Shown in pieces: positions 22,836 through 34,945 of a stretch of DNA of 64,000 bases. Source of the DNA: Favolaschia claudopus (lineage: Eukaryota > Basidiomycota > Agaricomycetes > Agaricales > Mycenaceae); contig JAWWNJ010000022.1 of the NCBI GenBank assembly GCA_037176885.1, positions 372,001 to 436,000 on the forward strand, given 5' to 3'. Made by a program: the position numbers and the translations under genes. Under the pieces are notes generated by a model. The model saw only the letters and a program-made list of their open reading frames with translations. It searched no databases and was not told the DNA's origin. How positions within the stretch are numbered: the stretch's first letter is position 1; each line of letters begins with the position of its first letter.

Positions 22836-24831
22836 TTAGATGGTGATCTGCGCAACAAAAGACTTCAGCGTCGTCAATGAGGGATCTGTCAACTTACGAA
22901 TAAGAGGGCTCCACCGAGCGAGAGTTTGCATCGCCGACATGATCGTGTGTAGGTCGGCAGATGATTGAGGAGAATAGTATTGTGCGATGTTTTCGATGAG
23001 GAATTGGGCGACGAGGGCCAAGAGGGGCTGTGGAAGTAAGTTAGATGCGAGGAAACTGAGATGCGTATAACACACCCCGAGAATCGGATCCGCCATCTGC
23101 CACTCCGCCAGCTGCGCGTCAGTGAGGCGAAGTGCGAGGCAGCTGGCGGCTGTGAGGCATTTGGTCTGCGACACGGGAGTTGTGGTCTGGTGCGGGGCAT
23201 GGAGCTTGAGGATGGCGGAATTCAACAACGCGTGGGTGGTCAGCGAAATCGGTTCCGTCCGAGTATTGATACCGATGGGGGGAAGATTTCCTCGGAAGGT
23301 TTCGAGACGATTGTCGAGCGACCAAAATTCTTGGGGCTGAGGAACATCTAAAATATTGATGAGACGGTGTGCTTGTTTGAGTTGAAGAAGCAAGATAAAT
23401 ACTTGAAGTCCGCCCAGTGAACGCCATGACGCGCTCTAACTGGACGGATGCTCTAGCCAGGAGAGTCAAGGGAGAATGTCCAACAAGGTCATTTCCGCTA
23501 GCAATCGGGGGCGTAAATGGCATATGCTGCGACATAAACATGGGGACAGCATAGGCTCGAAATAAGCTTACCGTTGGCCAGGGGGTAACGACTGGTGTAT
23601 CGCATGGAATGCTGGACGGGGTCTCAGAGGCAGCGACGCAGTAGTTATTGAGGATGACGACGCTCCAAAACGCATCGATCATCTCCATAGCCCAGGCAGT
23701 ACCCATCTGAACACGTATGCTGACACCAGCTGAGAGCGCTGACGGTGGCTCAAGGGGTTGCGTGGAAGCCACGAGGCGATGGAGCCCTGAGGTGAGTGCA
23801 AGAGAAGTAGCACCGGCACAGTGATAGTTGCACTCGAACAAGCGAACGCAATCCAGGTAGTATAGTGACAGAAGAACCTCAGTTTGAATCAGATAAAGGA
23901 TGCGCTGCGGTGGTGCACGGTCGATTGCTGCAATCTCCCGTGCAACATGATGCACAGTGCGGGATAGTAGCTCTTCCTCGATGTATGTGCTAACGGCGAC
24001 AGACTTTGGAAAAAGGCGGTTCCCCCAGAGCGCGACGGCGGATAGAAGCCCAGTCGGGAGAAGATGTGGGAGACTGAGCGCAGTTTGTTGAAAGTGAGAA
24101 GAGTTCAAGAAGAAGAATTGAGAGCGGGAGAAGTGCCGTAGGAAGTTTTCGATGCTGTAGGAATCTCAACATCAGCGGAACGAAATCATCGAGAAGAGAA
24201 GCGTTGCGGACAGGGTTCCGGTCTGTTCAAGTGTATCCTGGATACGAGTCAGACTTTGTCTCAGAGTAAGATATACACGTACCTCTATGGGACTCGGAGT
24301 GGCGAAGGCATTGTCAGAGGTATGCGCATCAAGAAGATCAAGTTCTGGGATGATTTTCAGCTTGAGAATAACAGTCGGTTCGCTACGCACCCTGCACTTC
24401 GGGGTATGGCGATGAGAGAAAGACACTCGAAGGGTCCTTTCCGCTGAGAATCTCAATCTGATGCTCGAGTGCTTGGATTTTGTTCTGCATGGCTTGCATT
24501 ACTTCCTCTAGTTGGGGAGAAGCTGTACCGCTAAGCGGTGCATGCGAGTATTTGCAAGGAGTAAGAGATCTCGGCGGCCGAACCCTACAGACTCGACAGA
24601 CTGGCCTTTCCCCGTCGCAGCGCTGCAACCACTCAAGAAAAATACATTTCCAGACAAGTTACGACGAACCATTTTACGACGTCTGTGAGGCGTTAGAATG
24701 AGAGAGAGTGAAGCGGAGACCGCTAAGTGATACACATACCTGCAATTCTCGCATGCCTTGTGCAGGTAAGTGGTCCCTGGGCGAGAACCTGAATCGCTGG
24801 GGGAGGAGTCGGTCATTGCATTCCGTTGCAA
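22836..24831 (-). CDS. Zn2Cys6 transcription factor with fungal-specific TF domain
   Basis: Nuclear regulator of the Gal4 type. The zinc cluster is assembled from three exons: ...TTYLHKACENCR, then a 13-nt exon giving RRKM, then RCDGERPVCRVC. Spliced, it reads C-x2-C-x6-C-x6-C-x2-C-x10-C, ending PPRSLTPCKYSHAPL. A predicted coiled coil follows (EEVMQAMQNKIQALEHQIEI), as is usual for dimerisation. The middle homology domain spans about 24.1-23.1 kb (MNSSHFQQTALSLPHLLPTG ... LYYLDCVRLFECNYHCAG, SGLHRLVAST ... AMEMIDAFWSVVILNNYCVA). C-terminal exons (QEFWSLDNRLETFRGNLPP, SSADLHTIMSAMQTLARWSP) end at 22836. Start at 24831 or at the Met at 24816. Targets unknown; neighbours give no clear hint. Confidence 0.87.
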
Positions 24832-27800
24832 TTAGCGAGAGACAAGAGAGCTCTTATATACCATTACGAGCGATACAACCGGCCAATTAGATTGTGCCTT
24901 CCAAGATTTGCAGAGCATCGGATGAAGCGACACCGATTATAGTTCCAAATGAGCCAAAACTGCGGGTGTCAAAACGTACTCTGAGGGCGCGCAGCAACCC
25001 AGCAGATAACGTTACCATTACGTTTGATGGGATTGTCGGTCAACGGTGTCGGGGCGGCATCTCGGCGCACAGCTTGTTCCCTCCACTTTTACTGTGACCA
25101 AGTCACAACTCCCGCCGTTTCAGCCAATCCTCGCCCTAACTTCCCTCTATCGAGAGTCACAATAGAGATCACCGGATTCTCGTCCACCGAAGACATAGTA
25201 ACATCTGCTCAGATCGTCGTTTTAATTATTGCACCGCTCTCCATCAAGTTGACGGTGTTGCGGATGTCCCGAGCCTCGCGAACTTCTTTGACTTCACCAA
25301 TAACCACCGAGAAGGTTTGCTTTTTTGTGTTTTGCGCCGCAGTAAGTATTTTCATCCCTGAATCAAACACCCGGTGGAAGCGCTGAATAAATTACATGTC
25401 GGAGAGAGATTGTTTTGCTACTCCTAGTCGAGGCACTCCACGCAAGCAGTGTTAATTATTCGGACTGGCCATCGACTTCACTCGCCGCTGCTTGGTGCTT
25501 CGAAAGCTGCAGCATAGCAGTATGAATCTATCTCACGGAGCGCTATCTTGACGATGATAAGATTTCGAGATGCAAAAATAGGTTGCGAACAGATAGGTAT
25601 AATGTTCTCAATGTCATGTTCAAAGTCACCGTCCGGTAGTTTTCTCTCCGTCATGAAGAGGTAATTTGCACTCTATCATTCTGAGTGACATACCATTTTA
25701 CCAGTTAACCTCCAAGTTTTGCAAGGCTCTCGACTTTCTGGGGTCATTGGGAAGACTCGGATTTCAACCACAGTCAGCCTCAAAGTTGAACCCCGTTTTC
25801 TCGCCCTGTGTGCCGTCGGACTCTCCCACTACATATGGCGCTGTGGAATGGTGGGGCGACGGGTCATCCGATATTATGTGTTTTCTCCAATCCCTACCGA
25901 TTTTGGCTTCGTTGCTGTTAAACCATCAATGAGGTGCACTGGCGAAAGTAAACAACTGGCATGATTGGAAAAAGAAACAGAATGGGTTGAAGGATCACCG
26001 TGACTTCTTTCATACAAGTTGGTCGGATAATTTGGACTAGTAATAGGTCCCAGACTCACACTTGCACGGGGTATGTAGGACTTCGGTGAAGGAGTTAGAA
26101 CGCGACCTCAACTGAGATTTAACACGACGTCTCAATGACTCGGTCCCAGAGAAAGTATCTACGAATCCTATCCGTGGGTATGCCCAACGCCAACCTGACC
26201 GAACTAGACAAGAACTAGATCTGGGATGAGTGTATGCTGGAGTCACCCTAGAAGCGAAGCTAGAAATCATGACACTCATGATGATGCATCAATGGTGGCT
26301 TTCAAATTCTTTCGCGTCGCCGTCTGATGTAAGATTGTGTACTCGTGAGTGTGGGCAGCCAATGAATCGACGGCTTCGTGTCCAACGACCGAGTTTGAAC
26401 CCGAGAAAAGCTTGTATCAGATTGCCAACCTGCAACCGCGCTGGTCGCAGTTAATCTCTGTGTCATGCTGGGAGAAGGAAGCGACCGGCAAAACATATCT
26501 AACAACGCGGCTCGCAGTGTCAGTATCGACAGTTACGCCAAGCCCTACCCTCGGTACGGGGAGGCAGCGATAATGACAATTTAAAAGAGCCGACCAAAAC
26601 TTCTTATCGACAGACGACGAGGATTTCGAGTTTCAATCTTCGTCTGAAGCTTGTAGCAGCTCAAATTTGATGTGCTATAGGTATCCCGTCCCTCCAAGTT
26701 CTGATTTCTCTGTTGTACGTTCAACGCAAGTTGCACCCCTGGCTCAACAACATTTTGGATCAACTGATTAAATCTGATTTAATCAACGGGTGATGTACTG
26801 TACGAGGTAAAGTTTGAGAACAAACGGTAAGACCCCACTCGGATACCGTCTCCGATGCACCTGATTCTGCACGCTATTGGGACGAAATTCACAACTTCCA
26901 ATTAATTCAACAACCAAAGGTTGAACAAAACCGAATACATCCGATGAACTCTTTGGCGTTTCGGGTTTCGGCCGTTGATTTGATCTTGTCGTCAACGTCA
27001 TCAACAGCGACCAACACCTCTTCAGCAACGATACAGCCAGCGTTCTGAGCGTCTTCTCCGTCTCTTCCATTCATGTTGCTCGATCCGCTCTCCAACTCCT
27101 CTCCGTGCTAGACCGGATCTTTGAGCGGTTTCAATCATTCAAGCAAAGTTTTCGGGGTCTGGACGGAGCGTTAACACAGACACATCGAGAAGAGCGCAGC
27201 TCACAGATTAAGCTTGAGTTGAAGCCGATAACTGGAGCCCCGGCTGCAGATTGGGAGAGAACTCCAGCTGTGTTTCTTGATGCTTGTCCTATCTTTGAAT
27301 GAAGCGAAGAATGAAGAGATACCGTTCGTTCGTGAATTTTTTCTTTCTTTCTGATTCTACTGACAGTGAAATCACAGCGTAATCCCTCAAAAGCTCTTGT
27401 GGTGTTTGAAATTGAGCACCAGCGATAACGCATTTCCGTGAAGGATCTTCTAATCGGATTTGTCACGGTATGCGCACCGTTTTCTTTGTCCTTTCAGATC
27501 TGTTGTTAATGAAAAGTTATGACAACTCGGGATCCAGCTACTGCTGGCATTGGTTCCTACGTCTGTCGTGCCCACACGATTCATTCTACCGTTCGTGTTC
27601 GGCGGCGAACATCATATATGCCTCCCAGTCAAGACCGATCTACAGGTGCGTGCTATGGTGTAACTTCGCGTCGATGCTAATTCTATCGACTGCGAAGACC
27701 ACGAGAATTCCGTCATTTCCGTTGTTTCGTCGTCTGTCGATGGATGACAGTGACATGAAGGGTAAGGCTTCGCCGCACCGGCGTTCCTACACCCGACTCT

Positions 27801-30800
27801 GCCAATGGCATTTCCAACCAGTACTCGGAGACAAGATTCAGGGAAGAGAGACTGTCCAACTCGTCCTTGTTTCAGCAGCATTCACCCTCAGCGACAAAGT
27901 AATCCAGACCTTGCACCGCCTCCGGCGCGTTCTCCATAGGTGTGCATTTATAGCCCCGACGGCGCTCGGAATCGTCATTGACCGACTCGGCGACGTTCGC
28001 GCGCAATACATTTTTCGTCCCCCATGGTTCTGTGCTGCGGACGGGGTGGCGAGGAAACGCCGCCTTGAAGCTTGACTGCGGAATCCGACGACTAGCGGGG
28101 CGCTTGTTTTGCTGTTGACCAGCTCGCGTGTACCTTCTCTCATAATCCCCCTCTGGGCTGGAATCGCACGACTTTCATGGATAGTGGAGCAGTATCCCGC
28201 AAAGCTGCGCCTATGTTTGGCGAGACGGATCAAGGATGAGGAGGATGTATCTCATACAAGCTACAGGTGCATCTTAGGATGATGTAGGTTTACCTTTCTC
28301 TCTCTCGTCCTATACCGGTACTCACAAATGCGCTTGTAGACTCCGCGACAGTGTAGCGCTGCCGGTGGCCAGTGCCTCTGTCGATAACCTTCCGCGTCGG
28401 TGATTTCGCCACGTCACATCCTATTCCCTGCCACCGTACCCCGGTCCTGCCTGTCGGACTCGTCTATTGGGCTCTGGCCGTGCATGGAACGCGCTTATTC
28501 TACGCAAACTCGGACCCCTCCGCCGGCGTATCTCGTCTCCGGTAGACCCTCGCATTGAGCGCGACCACACACTTACACTCTCGACGACACTTCACTCGAC
28601 GGTGGCTTCATGTGGCCATGTCCGTACCAAGAGCTGGCCTGGAGCGGCACAGTGCTCCTTTCGGGGTCCACTAGCTTTTCTGGACACCTCGTCCTTTGCG
28701 CCAGATCATATCGTCGAAAGCTCAATAGCTAACAAGTCGACGGCCTCGATATCGGCCCGGGGTAGCAGAGGTGCATGCACGACATCGCGGAAGGATTCGT
28801 CGCCATGCTCGCAGAGACGCCAGATAACAGATTTCCCGACGAACAAGACAAGACACAGAGCGCGCCGAGGACTGCCCGCACTCCGTGTACGCTTTTGCTT
28901 CCTCCTCCATACTTTCTCGCTACTTAGGCATGCTTCGCTTTTAGTGAAACCCCTCTTGCTTGGTTAATCGTCGACCAACAAGCGTACGCAGCTATCGATT
29001 GTCGGTCACGTTGTTGTTCCCGCACGCGCCACACTCATCCTTCTCCGCCTTGTATAGTATACCGTATTGGCAGCCCGCTGCCAATCGCTTCGAAGACGTT
29101 CAGCTTCACGACACCGACCACAGCTATCACGGACGTCAAATCGCCGACTGCATCTTCCAGCAAGGTCTACTTCCCTATACGAAGAAGTACCCTAAAAGCC
29201 AGTCGCTCCAAGCCCACACCGCCATCGTCAGCGATAGTGACTAGTCGGCGCTTCGTCAACGGGGCTTCCGCTCCACCACACCACCACGGTTTGCACGGTG
29301 GAGCATTGTCAACGGACTCTTTTCGGGAAGTCGTATCGCGGCCGTGACGCTCCATTGGATTGGTAATCAATGAAGGTTATCGATGGTAACACCCGCCCGT
29401 CTGCAGCTGCAGGAAAGCATGCTGAAGGCAGCAGAGGTGTATGAATACCGACAATGTCAGCCGCCATACCTACTTCTACGTCTTCTCGATCGCTTATCCG
29501 ACGCGTCACCGCCCTCTAGTCCATATACATCATCTATTCCCGCTTCCCCCATGGCTGTGTCTACGTCTATCGTTGTCTATTGGATCCATTCGCCAGCTGG
29601 GTGCGAGATTCGTCGTGGTGGACTGTATGTACGTGTCGGTGTGAGTAACTTTCATTTGATTCCTTCGTGTTAGACTTATGATGCAATGTAGCTCGTGGGG
29701 ATGATTCTCCCACCAACCGCCCTTTGATCGTACATCCCGCGTTGCAGGTGGCCTTGGGCCGGAGTATCTTGTGTGAGGCGGAAGGTATATGCGTCAACGA
29801 GGCATCGCCCCCTGACGATGCCGATCGTATGTACGTCTTTCAGATGTCTTCGAATTCTCTACCCTGACCCATATTGTCTCAGACGACGATGCTCGTTACC
29901 TCAACCGTGACTGACTATCCGCCAAACGATTCTTCACTGCACATGCCATGTCAGTCATATGCCTCAACGCCTTACGCAGCTGCACGCGTCGTCCATCTCG
30001 CCTGCTGCCTGAGCGACTGCCTTGGCTCAGGTCGACAAGATCAGGCGTCGACGGATTGTGAACGTTGCGGCGTGATGCCAGGGTTGGTATGCGGATTGGA
30101 TGACGCCGACAGATGGGAGGGCGGGATGCGGAAATTCTGGCGGTACGTATTCACGCCTCCTGTTAGTTTACGATCCGACTGACCTGACCTCAGAACATCC
30201 TCGATCGCCCTCGACAAACAGTCAATCAATCCCCACCTTCAGCTTTCCTACACACCCATACCTGCATCCTGCAGTATACATACATCCGCATTCTTGGCGC
30301 CTGGTCGGTATCGCCGTTCGCGAATACCGTTCCGCCACCATCAACACCCGACTTGCGGCAGCTGTAGGGCGACATGGAACATACACTCGCTATCGTCCCG
30401 TCGCTCGCGTTATGCCGCTGTCGGAGGCGTCCTACGAGCTCCGTATGTCGCTTGACGTCATCACTGCCGATTTCTCAATGTGGAGGAGCGTAGCTCAATC
30501 AATGCAATGCAGGCGGGGCATCGGGTCCGCGACAGTAACGGCAGTCACTATCTCATTCTCTGCGACATCCCTTGGCAGCAGGACCGACGCGAAGCACCTC
30601 GAGGCCCACGCTAGGCAAGGGGGAAATCATTGGAGGAATTCCCCGCGTTGCTTTGTATGCCCACAGCTGCTGAGCGTCGTCGCCTTCTTTCGAGCAGACA
30701 TTTGTCGAGATGGGAATGGGTGTCAATGTGCATGTATTGCCTCGACTCGCGTTCCCGTGTCTTCCTGCCGAGATCATCCAAGGCAGATGTATGCGAGCGG

Positions 30801-31367
30801 CCTGCCGTATCTTGTGAGCGGCGGAGCCTCTCGGACGATTAGAAGTGTCTTGCAGCCGTGGTGCGACATACGATGATCTATGTGACTATGTCGTAGTGGC
30901 AGACGGACGGGAAGAGGTGCTACGCACGATTTCACTATGAGGGAAAGTAGCCTAACGGCGAAAAGTGAGGGGAAGCCCGCTACTCGGTCTACCTCGGAGG
31001 CGGTGGCCACTAGTTCCACGAATAATATGCCCGAGAGAGTTTGCAGTGGGGTACCTGTCGGCGCCTGTGGTGCTCGTCAGCGTCTCGGTGACGGTTCGCT
31101 GCCTTTTCGTGGGTGTCGGGGTCGATGACGAGTCGTGTACGCATATGAAGCGTCGCAGTACTTGCTACCGAGAGCTTCGGGCGGGTGTCTGGCTGTCAGA
31201 TCATAGAGACGAAAGTCTATTGCGTATGGGCGTGTCATTTAGATACTTAGTCAGATAATAATGTACAGTAGTCAAGCAAGATCCATTTCGGCAAAATTGT
31301 CTCTCCCATCCATAAGAACGACAGCCTGAGGTTCAGGAAAAGGAACAGCAGACCGCCCGCCACCAAT
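24832..31367. other. 6.5 kb with no firmly supported gene
   Basis: 24.8-26.6 kb is ordinary-looking intergenic sequence with only short frames. 26.98-27.30 kb holds a candidate coding fragment (listed separately). From about 27.5 to 31.2 kb the sequence again turns CG-rich with Arg/Ser-rich translations in all frames, like the 15.4-19.3 kb block. The longest frame (30100-30876, +) has no recognised motif, and pieces of the other frames look equally protein-like, so no model is offered. Confidence 0.4.
26979..27301 (+). CDS. candidate coding fragment, unknown
   Basis: An open frame without its own ATG at the left end runs through LVVNVINSDQHLFSNDTASV, SIHVARSALQLLSVLDRIFE, RFQSFKQSFRGLDGALTQTH and stops after FLDACPIFE. 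The amphipathic helical look is protein-like, but no upstream exon or family was recognised. It may be an exon of a decayed gene or chance. Confidence 0.2.
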
Positions 31368-33011
31368 CTACCAATTAGTAGGGACACTCCAAGCCGGCTG
31401 CCAAGAATTGGGTGCATCAGTCGTTCCGTACCACGGCGACGAGTCCTGGTTAATCGGGGGACGATATATAATTTCGAGATCCAGACCAGCATCTATATAT
31501 TGCTTCAAGTCGACTTTGAGGTCCAACTCCTTATCTCGAGGCATATGGCTTCTGAGGCGCTTCAGCGAATGCAATGGATTCCCAGCGGATTCACCCTCTC
31601 CCGTCGACCGGCTCAGGACAAACCTCTTCAGTGCTGCATCTGATATCTTGGAGCTGCATACTAGAGTGAGCGACTCCAATGACGGACAGCAGCGTTGCCC
31701 AGCAGTCAGATCTAGAGTGAGCAGCGCTAACACCTCATCGTCGACCGTCTTAGGGACTCCCGAGCCATACGCAAATTCGTGCAACTTGATGTGCAGCATT
31801 GTTACTGGGAGTACGAGGAGCGTGTCGAGCAACGCGGCTTTTCTCATGTGGCTGCATTCGATCTCGAGACTTTCCAGCTTGCTGCAAGGGGCGAGGAAGT
31901 CGGGCAGGCGTTCGCCCTGGCCACGGAGAACAAGCTCACGTAGATTCGGAGAGGATATTCGGTCGAAGAGACAGGACGAGGCGGCACCCAGGTCCACGTG
32001 GAATGTATGCAGGAAGGGAAGGTCCACCGGGGCATGCAAGAGGGGCTCGGACTCCGCGTTGACTGACAATTTGCAGGTCTCGAGCTGGCTGCACCGAGAT
32101 AGCAGCTGCAGCGCCTTCTCGCCATCGAGCGACGATTCCCAGGAACCCCCGCCGACACATAATTCCTTCAGCAGATTCCAACGAAGGAGAAGCAGATCGT
32201 CGAAATCTCGGCCTGGCGCGGCGAATCTCGTAAGGAGCGGACTCTTGAGGATTTCGAAGCTTGTCCACCTCGAATCAGGCGGCGGATGCTCAGGTGGGGT
32301 GAAGATCGCAATGTCTTGGAGAAGGGGAACATCCTGGAGCTTCAGATGTGCTAACGCTTGAATCCCATCGCTGGGTATCACGAAATGTACACGCTGCCAT
32401 CTTACAGCAAAGGCGATGAGCTCCTTGACGAACAAGGTGCTCGTAGATTGGGGGTGAGCTGACTCCGCCACAGGGGGAGTTTCTGGTGGCGACATGAAGT
32501 GACCGCCGTGAAGTGAGATTGACAAAGGGCATTGTGCGGATCTCGCCAACCACATCTTCATTGTTTCCAAACGTCGGGACGTCTGCTGGTCAAGCCATTT
32601 GGTCCCCCATGGCGGTGCGGCGATGTGAAGCCGAGCCCAAAGACGCGGCGTCTCGAGCGAGAGAGCCCGCCACGAACGGCATATGCGTCCCAAGATGACT
32701 GGAGCCTCCGAGGCGCTCATGACGCAGTTTCTATGCGTCGGAAGACAAGCTAGGAATATTTCTGAAAGAACATCGAGTGGCATTCGTCGAATGGGGGAGA
32801 TGAGAGCCTTGTGGGCTTCGACGAAGGTGTTATAATTCTTGCGATCTTTTTCGAGTTTCTCGATCGCTTTCTCGAGTTTGGTAATTTCTTCCTTCAAGAT
32901 AAGCAGTTTGCGCGTCGGTTCTGCGATAAGGTGCTGGATTTCGAGTACTTCGTCACCGGTAGCGCAGTAGTTGGTACCTAGGCGATCAGAAAATGGAGAC
33001 TCGAACTTCAT
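31368..33011 (-). CDS. F-box protein with N-terminal coiled coil, 547 aa
   Basis: Single long exon. Residues about 25-65 form a coiled coil rich in Lys/Glu/Leu heptads (KLLILKEEITKLEKAIEKLE). The F-box follows at about 70-120 (PIRRMPLDVLSEIFLACLPT ... APVILGRICRSWRALSLETP, then RLWARLHIA). The rest is leucine-rich (FLHTFHVDLGAAS, LRELVLRGQGERLPDFL, SKLESLEIECSHM, CPSLESLTLVCSSKISDAAL). This coiled-coil plus F-box plus LRR-like plan is a large mushroom-specific group. Predicted substrate adaptor of an SCF ubiquitin ligase. Intact, no frameshift. Ends AWSVPTNW at 31368. Confidence 0.88.
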   Translation of the reverse strand: MKFESPFSDRLGTNYCATGDEVLEIQHLIAEPTRKLLILKEEITKLEKAIEKLEKDRKNYNTFVEAHKALISPIRRMPLDVLSEIFLACLPTHRNCVMSASEAPVILGRICRSWRALSLETPRLWARLHIAAPPWGTKWLDQQTSRRLETMKMWLARSAQCPLSISLHGGHFMSPPETPPVAESAHPQSTSTLFVKELIAFAVRWQRVHFVIPSDGIQALAHLKLQDVPLLQDIAIFTPPEHPPPDSRWTSFEILKSPLLTRFAAPGRDFDDLLLLRWNLLKELCVGGGSWESSLDGEKALQLLSRCSQLETCKLSVNAESEPLLHAPVDLPFLHTFHVDLGAASSCLFDRISSPNLRELVLRGQGERLPDFLAPCSKLESLEIECSHMRKAALLDTLLVLPVTMLHIKLHEFAYGSGVPKTVDDEVLALLTLDLTAGQRCCPSLESLTLVCSSKISDAALKRFVLSRSTGEGESAGNPLHSLKRLRSHMPRDKELDLKVDLKQYIDAGLDLEIIYRPPINQDSSPWYGTTDAPNSWQPAWSVPTNW

Positions 33012-33396
33012 GGTAGTGACGGTTTCTGAGAAGGGAAGGCATCAAAACTTGCACAAACAGACCACGCGCGAGTTCCAACATCTTTTCAATGTCACTTGAA
33101 GGAAATTCGCGTGTATCATTATAAATCTGAAGAAAGTCTAACGAGGGGCTGTGCTGTGAAAGAAAATCACGGCCATCGATAGGAGAACTTTCAATTGAAG
33201 GAATTTCGGGTTTCCTCTACCGACTCCCACTGTCTCCCAGCTTCATCCTGGCTTGTTCGAAACTCCAGTTTCTGAACTTTGCCCCATATCCGCATAGTAC
33301 TCTTTGAGTAAAACATTACTGAGTAGAATCTATCGTATCTCACTCATCCTGCACAACGGAGCCACAAGGGAGGATGACGATTGGCGCTTTACTGCC
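33012..33396. other. intergenic
   Basis: Short gap holding the promoter of the 547-aa F-box gene and the 3' end of the next minus-strand gene. Nothing else seen. Confidence 0.5.
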
Positions 33397-34474
33397 TCAC
33401 TCTCGCCATCGTGAATCTTTGTCAGATATGAGATAAGTCGCGCCTGCAGAGTCTCATCGATTGAGCAGAATATGTAAGACGACGGAGTACTCACGATCAA
33501 CATCTCCCTTGCGTCTCGCAGCAAGAAACACTTCGGCGATACCCCAATACCCTCCTCCACCTTTCGCACAATCAAACCAATCGCGTTGAAAGTCCGTTTG
33601 GCGGATATACACGAATCGGTCGTCGGGAATCAGAGAGCTAGAATTCAGCTCCGATTCGTGCGGGCGAAGAGGCAAGCCCAGGATGACGATGCATCGTAAT
33701 GTCTTGATTTTCGCGAGAGTAGGATGGATCCCGATCGCAAGTGCGGCGGAGTTGAACGAGATGTGCGTGAGCTCGGGGATGAGAATGAGCTGCGCGTAGA
33801 AGGCGCTGCGATGAAGGCTCCCGCTACCGTGACGCGCGGGTAGGTCTGTCAACTCAAGATGCGTCAGGTTACGAAATAGCGGGTGCGCGAAATTCGCGGC
33901 GGCGGGGGCGATGGGGGTTATTGGTGAGGTGTTGGAGTTGGAGTTGGAGAAGAGATTGTATGTGTCGATAGCCAGACGACGGAGACACCTCAAAGATGCT
34001 AGTGCCTCCAGATTCGATCCAATAGGGCGTCTCGTGAAGAAGTCGGTGATTTTGGGACATGCGCGTAGTATAGCATCCAAGATGGGGGATATAGGATCGA
34101 TGAGGATTTCCTCAAGAAAAACGTACTCCACGGCTTCGCAAAACGAACGAGATTTTGGATCCTCTTGGTTCAGTACGATTTTGAGTAAAGATTCGAGGGG
34201 CATTAGCGGAAATCCGTAATGCTGCCGACCAGGATGTGGCGAAAGGTGGATAACTCGGTAGAGGAACGGTTCCACCCTTCCGAAGGGAGACGGTGAAGAC
34301 GTGAATTGAAACACCCCAGTGTTTCGATGGTACCTACCAGAATTTGACCCGCCAAGCGACGAGCATGAGAGGCAGGATCCCGGCAGGGTAGGTGCGTGCC
34401 GCCATCTCAAAGACCATTCGTTCCAACTCAGGTGGAAGTTTAGGTGTGGTGACAGGAGTTTCAGTTGTATCCAT
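33397..34474 (-). CDS. F-box-like protein, family A copy 2 (diverged)
   Basis: Three exons. Exon 1 (34474 to 34338) encodes MDTTETPVTTPKLPPELERM, then VFEMAARTYPAGILPLMLVA, WRVKFW. The intron 34277-34337 splits the Trp codon, exactly as in the other family A genes, and exon 2 resumes VEPFLYRVIHLSPHP. Exon 2 carries leucine-rich segments (LASLRCLRRLAIDTYNLFSN, FRNLTHLELTDLPARHGSG) and ends with GGGGYWGIAEVFLAARRKGD, a weakened form of the family WGG-DFW-RAE motif. A final intron (33444-33494) leads to a short tail with stop at 33397. Most divergent of the five copies, yet apparently intact. Function unknown. Confidence 0.75.
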
Positions 34475-34945
34475 TTGAGCCACAGTATTGGCTGCTGCGG
34501 GTTTGCAGCTCGATGAGGTGGGGGTTGGTCTTGGGAAGGGAAATTGCGAATCCAGTGCACGTCAGATTTTCGTCGTCGGGCCGGAGGGGCCGGAGCCGGA
34601 TTCTGCGCTTGGACTGTGCGATCCACCTCCCATAGCGAGAATACGACGTTTGGGCCTGTGGGGAGATCATAGCGTGCCCAGTTCAACACCGCCTGCACTC
34701 TTCAAGCTCGCTTGAAACAGAACACCCGAGACCAAATATCGTATTGCGGGAGTACAAAGATGCGTGTACACTGTACAAATACAAGTCCATCTATATCGAT
34801 CGAGAAATTATACAGGAGCACATTGAGTAACAATGAAGGGCCCCAAAGGACAAAAGAACACAGCGGGAGAGAATATATACAAATAAAAAACAACAACGAC
34901 ACCGAGACAGAGACAGAGACGGAGGAAGAAAATCGGATGGATTCT
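34475..34945. other. intergenic
   Basis: Promoter of the family A copy 2 gene and the 3' flank of the C2H2 gene. A short (GACAGA)-like repeat lies near 34905-34920. No gene seen. Confidence 0.5.

Noticed and set aside
30100..30876. 258-codon plus-strand open frame
   Set aside because: No recognised motif, and other frames over the same bases look equally protein-like; long frames are expected by chance in CG-rich sequence.
31408..32361. 317-codon plus-strand open frame
   Set aside because: Exactly antisense to the intact 547-aa F-box gene, Ser/Arg-rich shadow translation.
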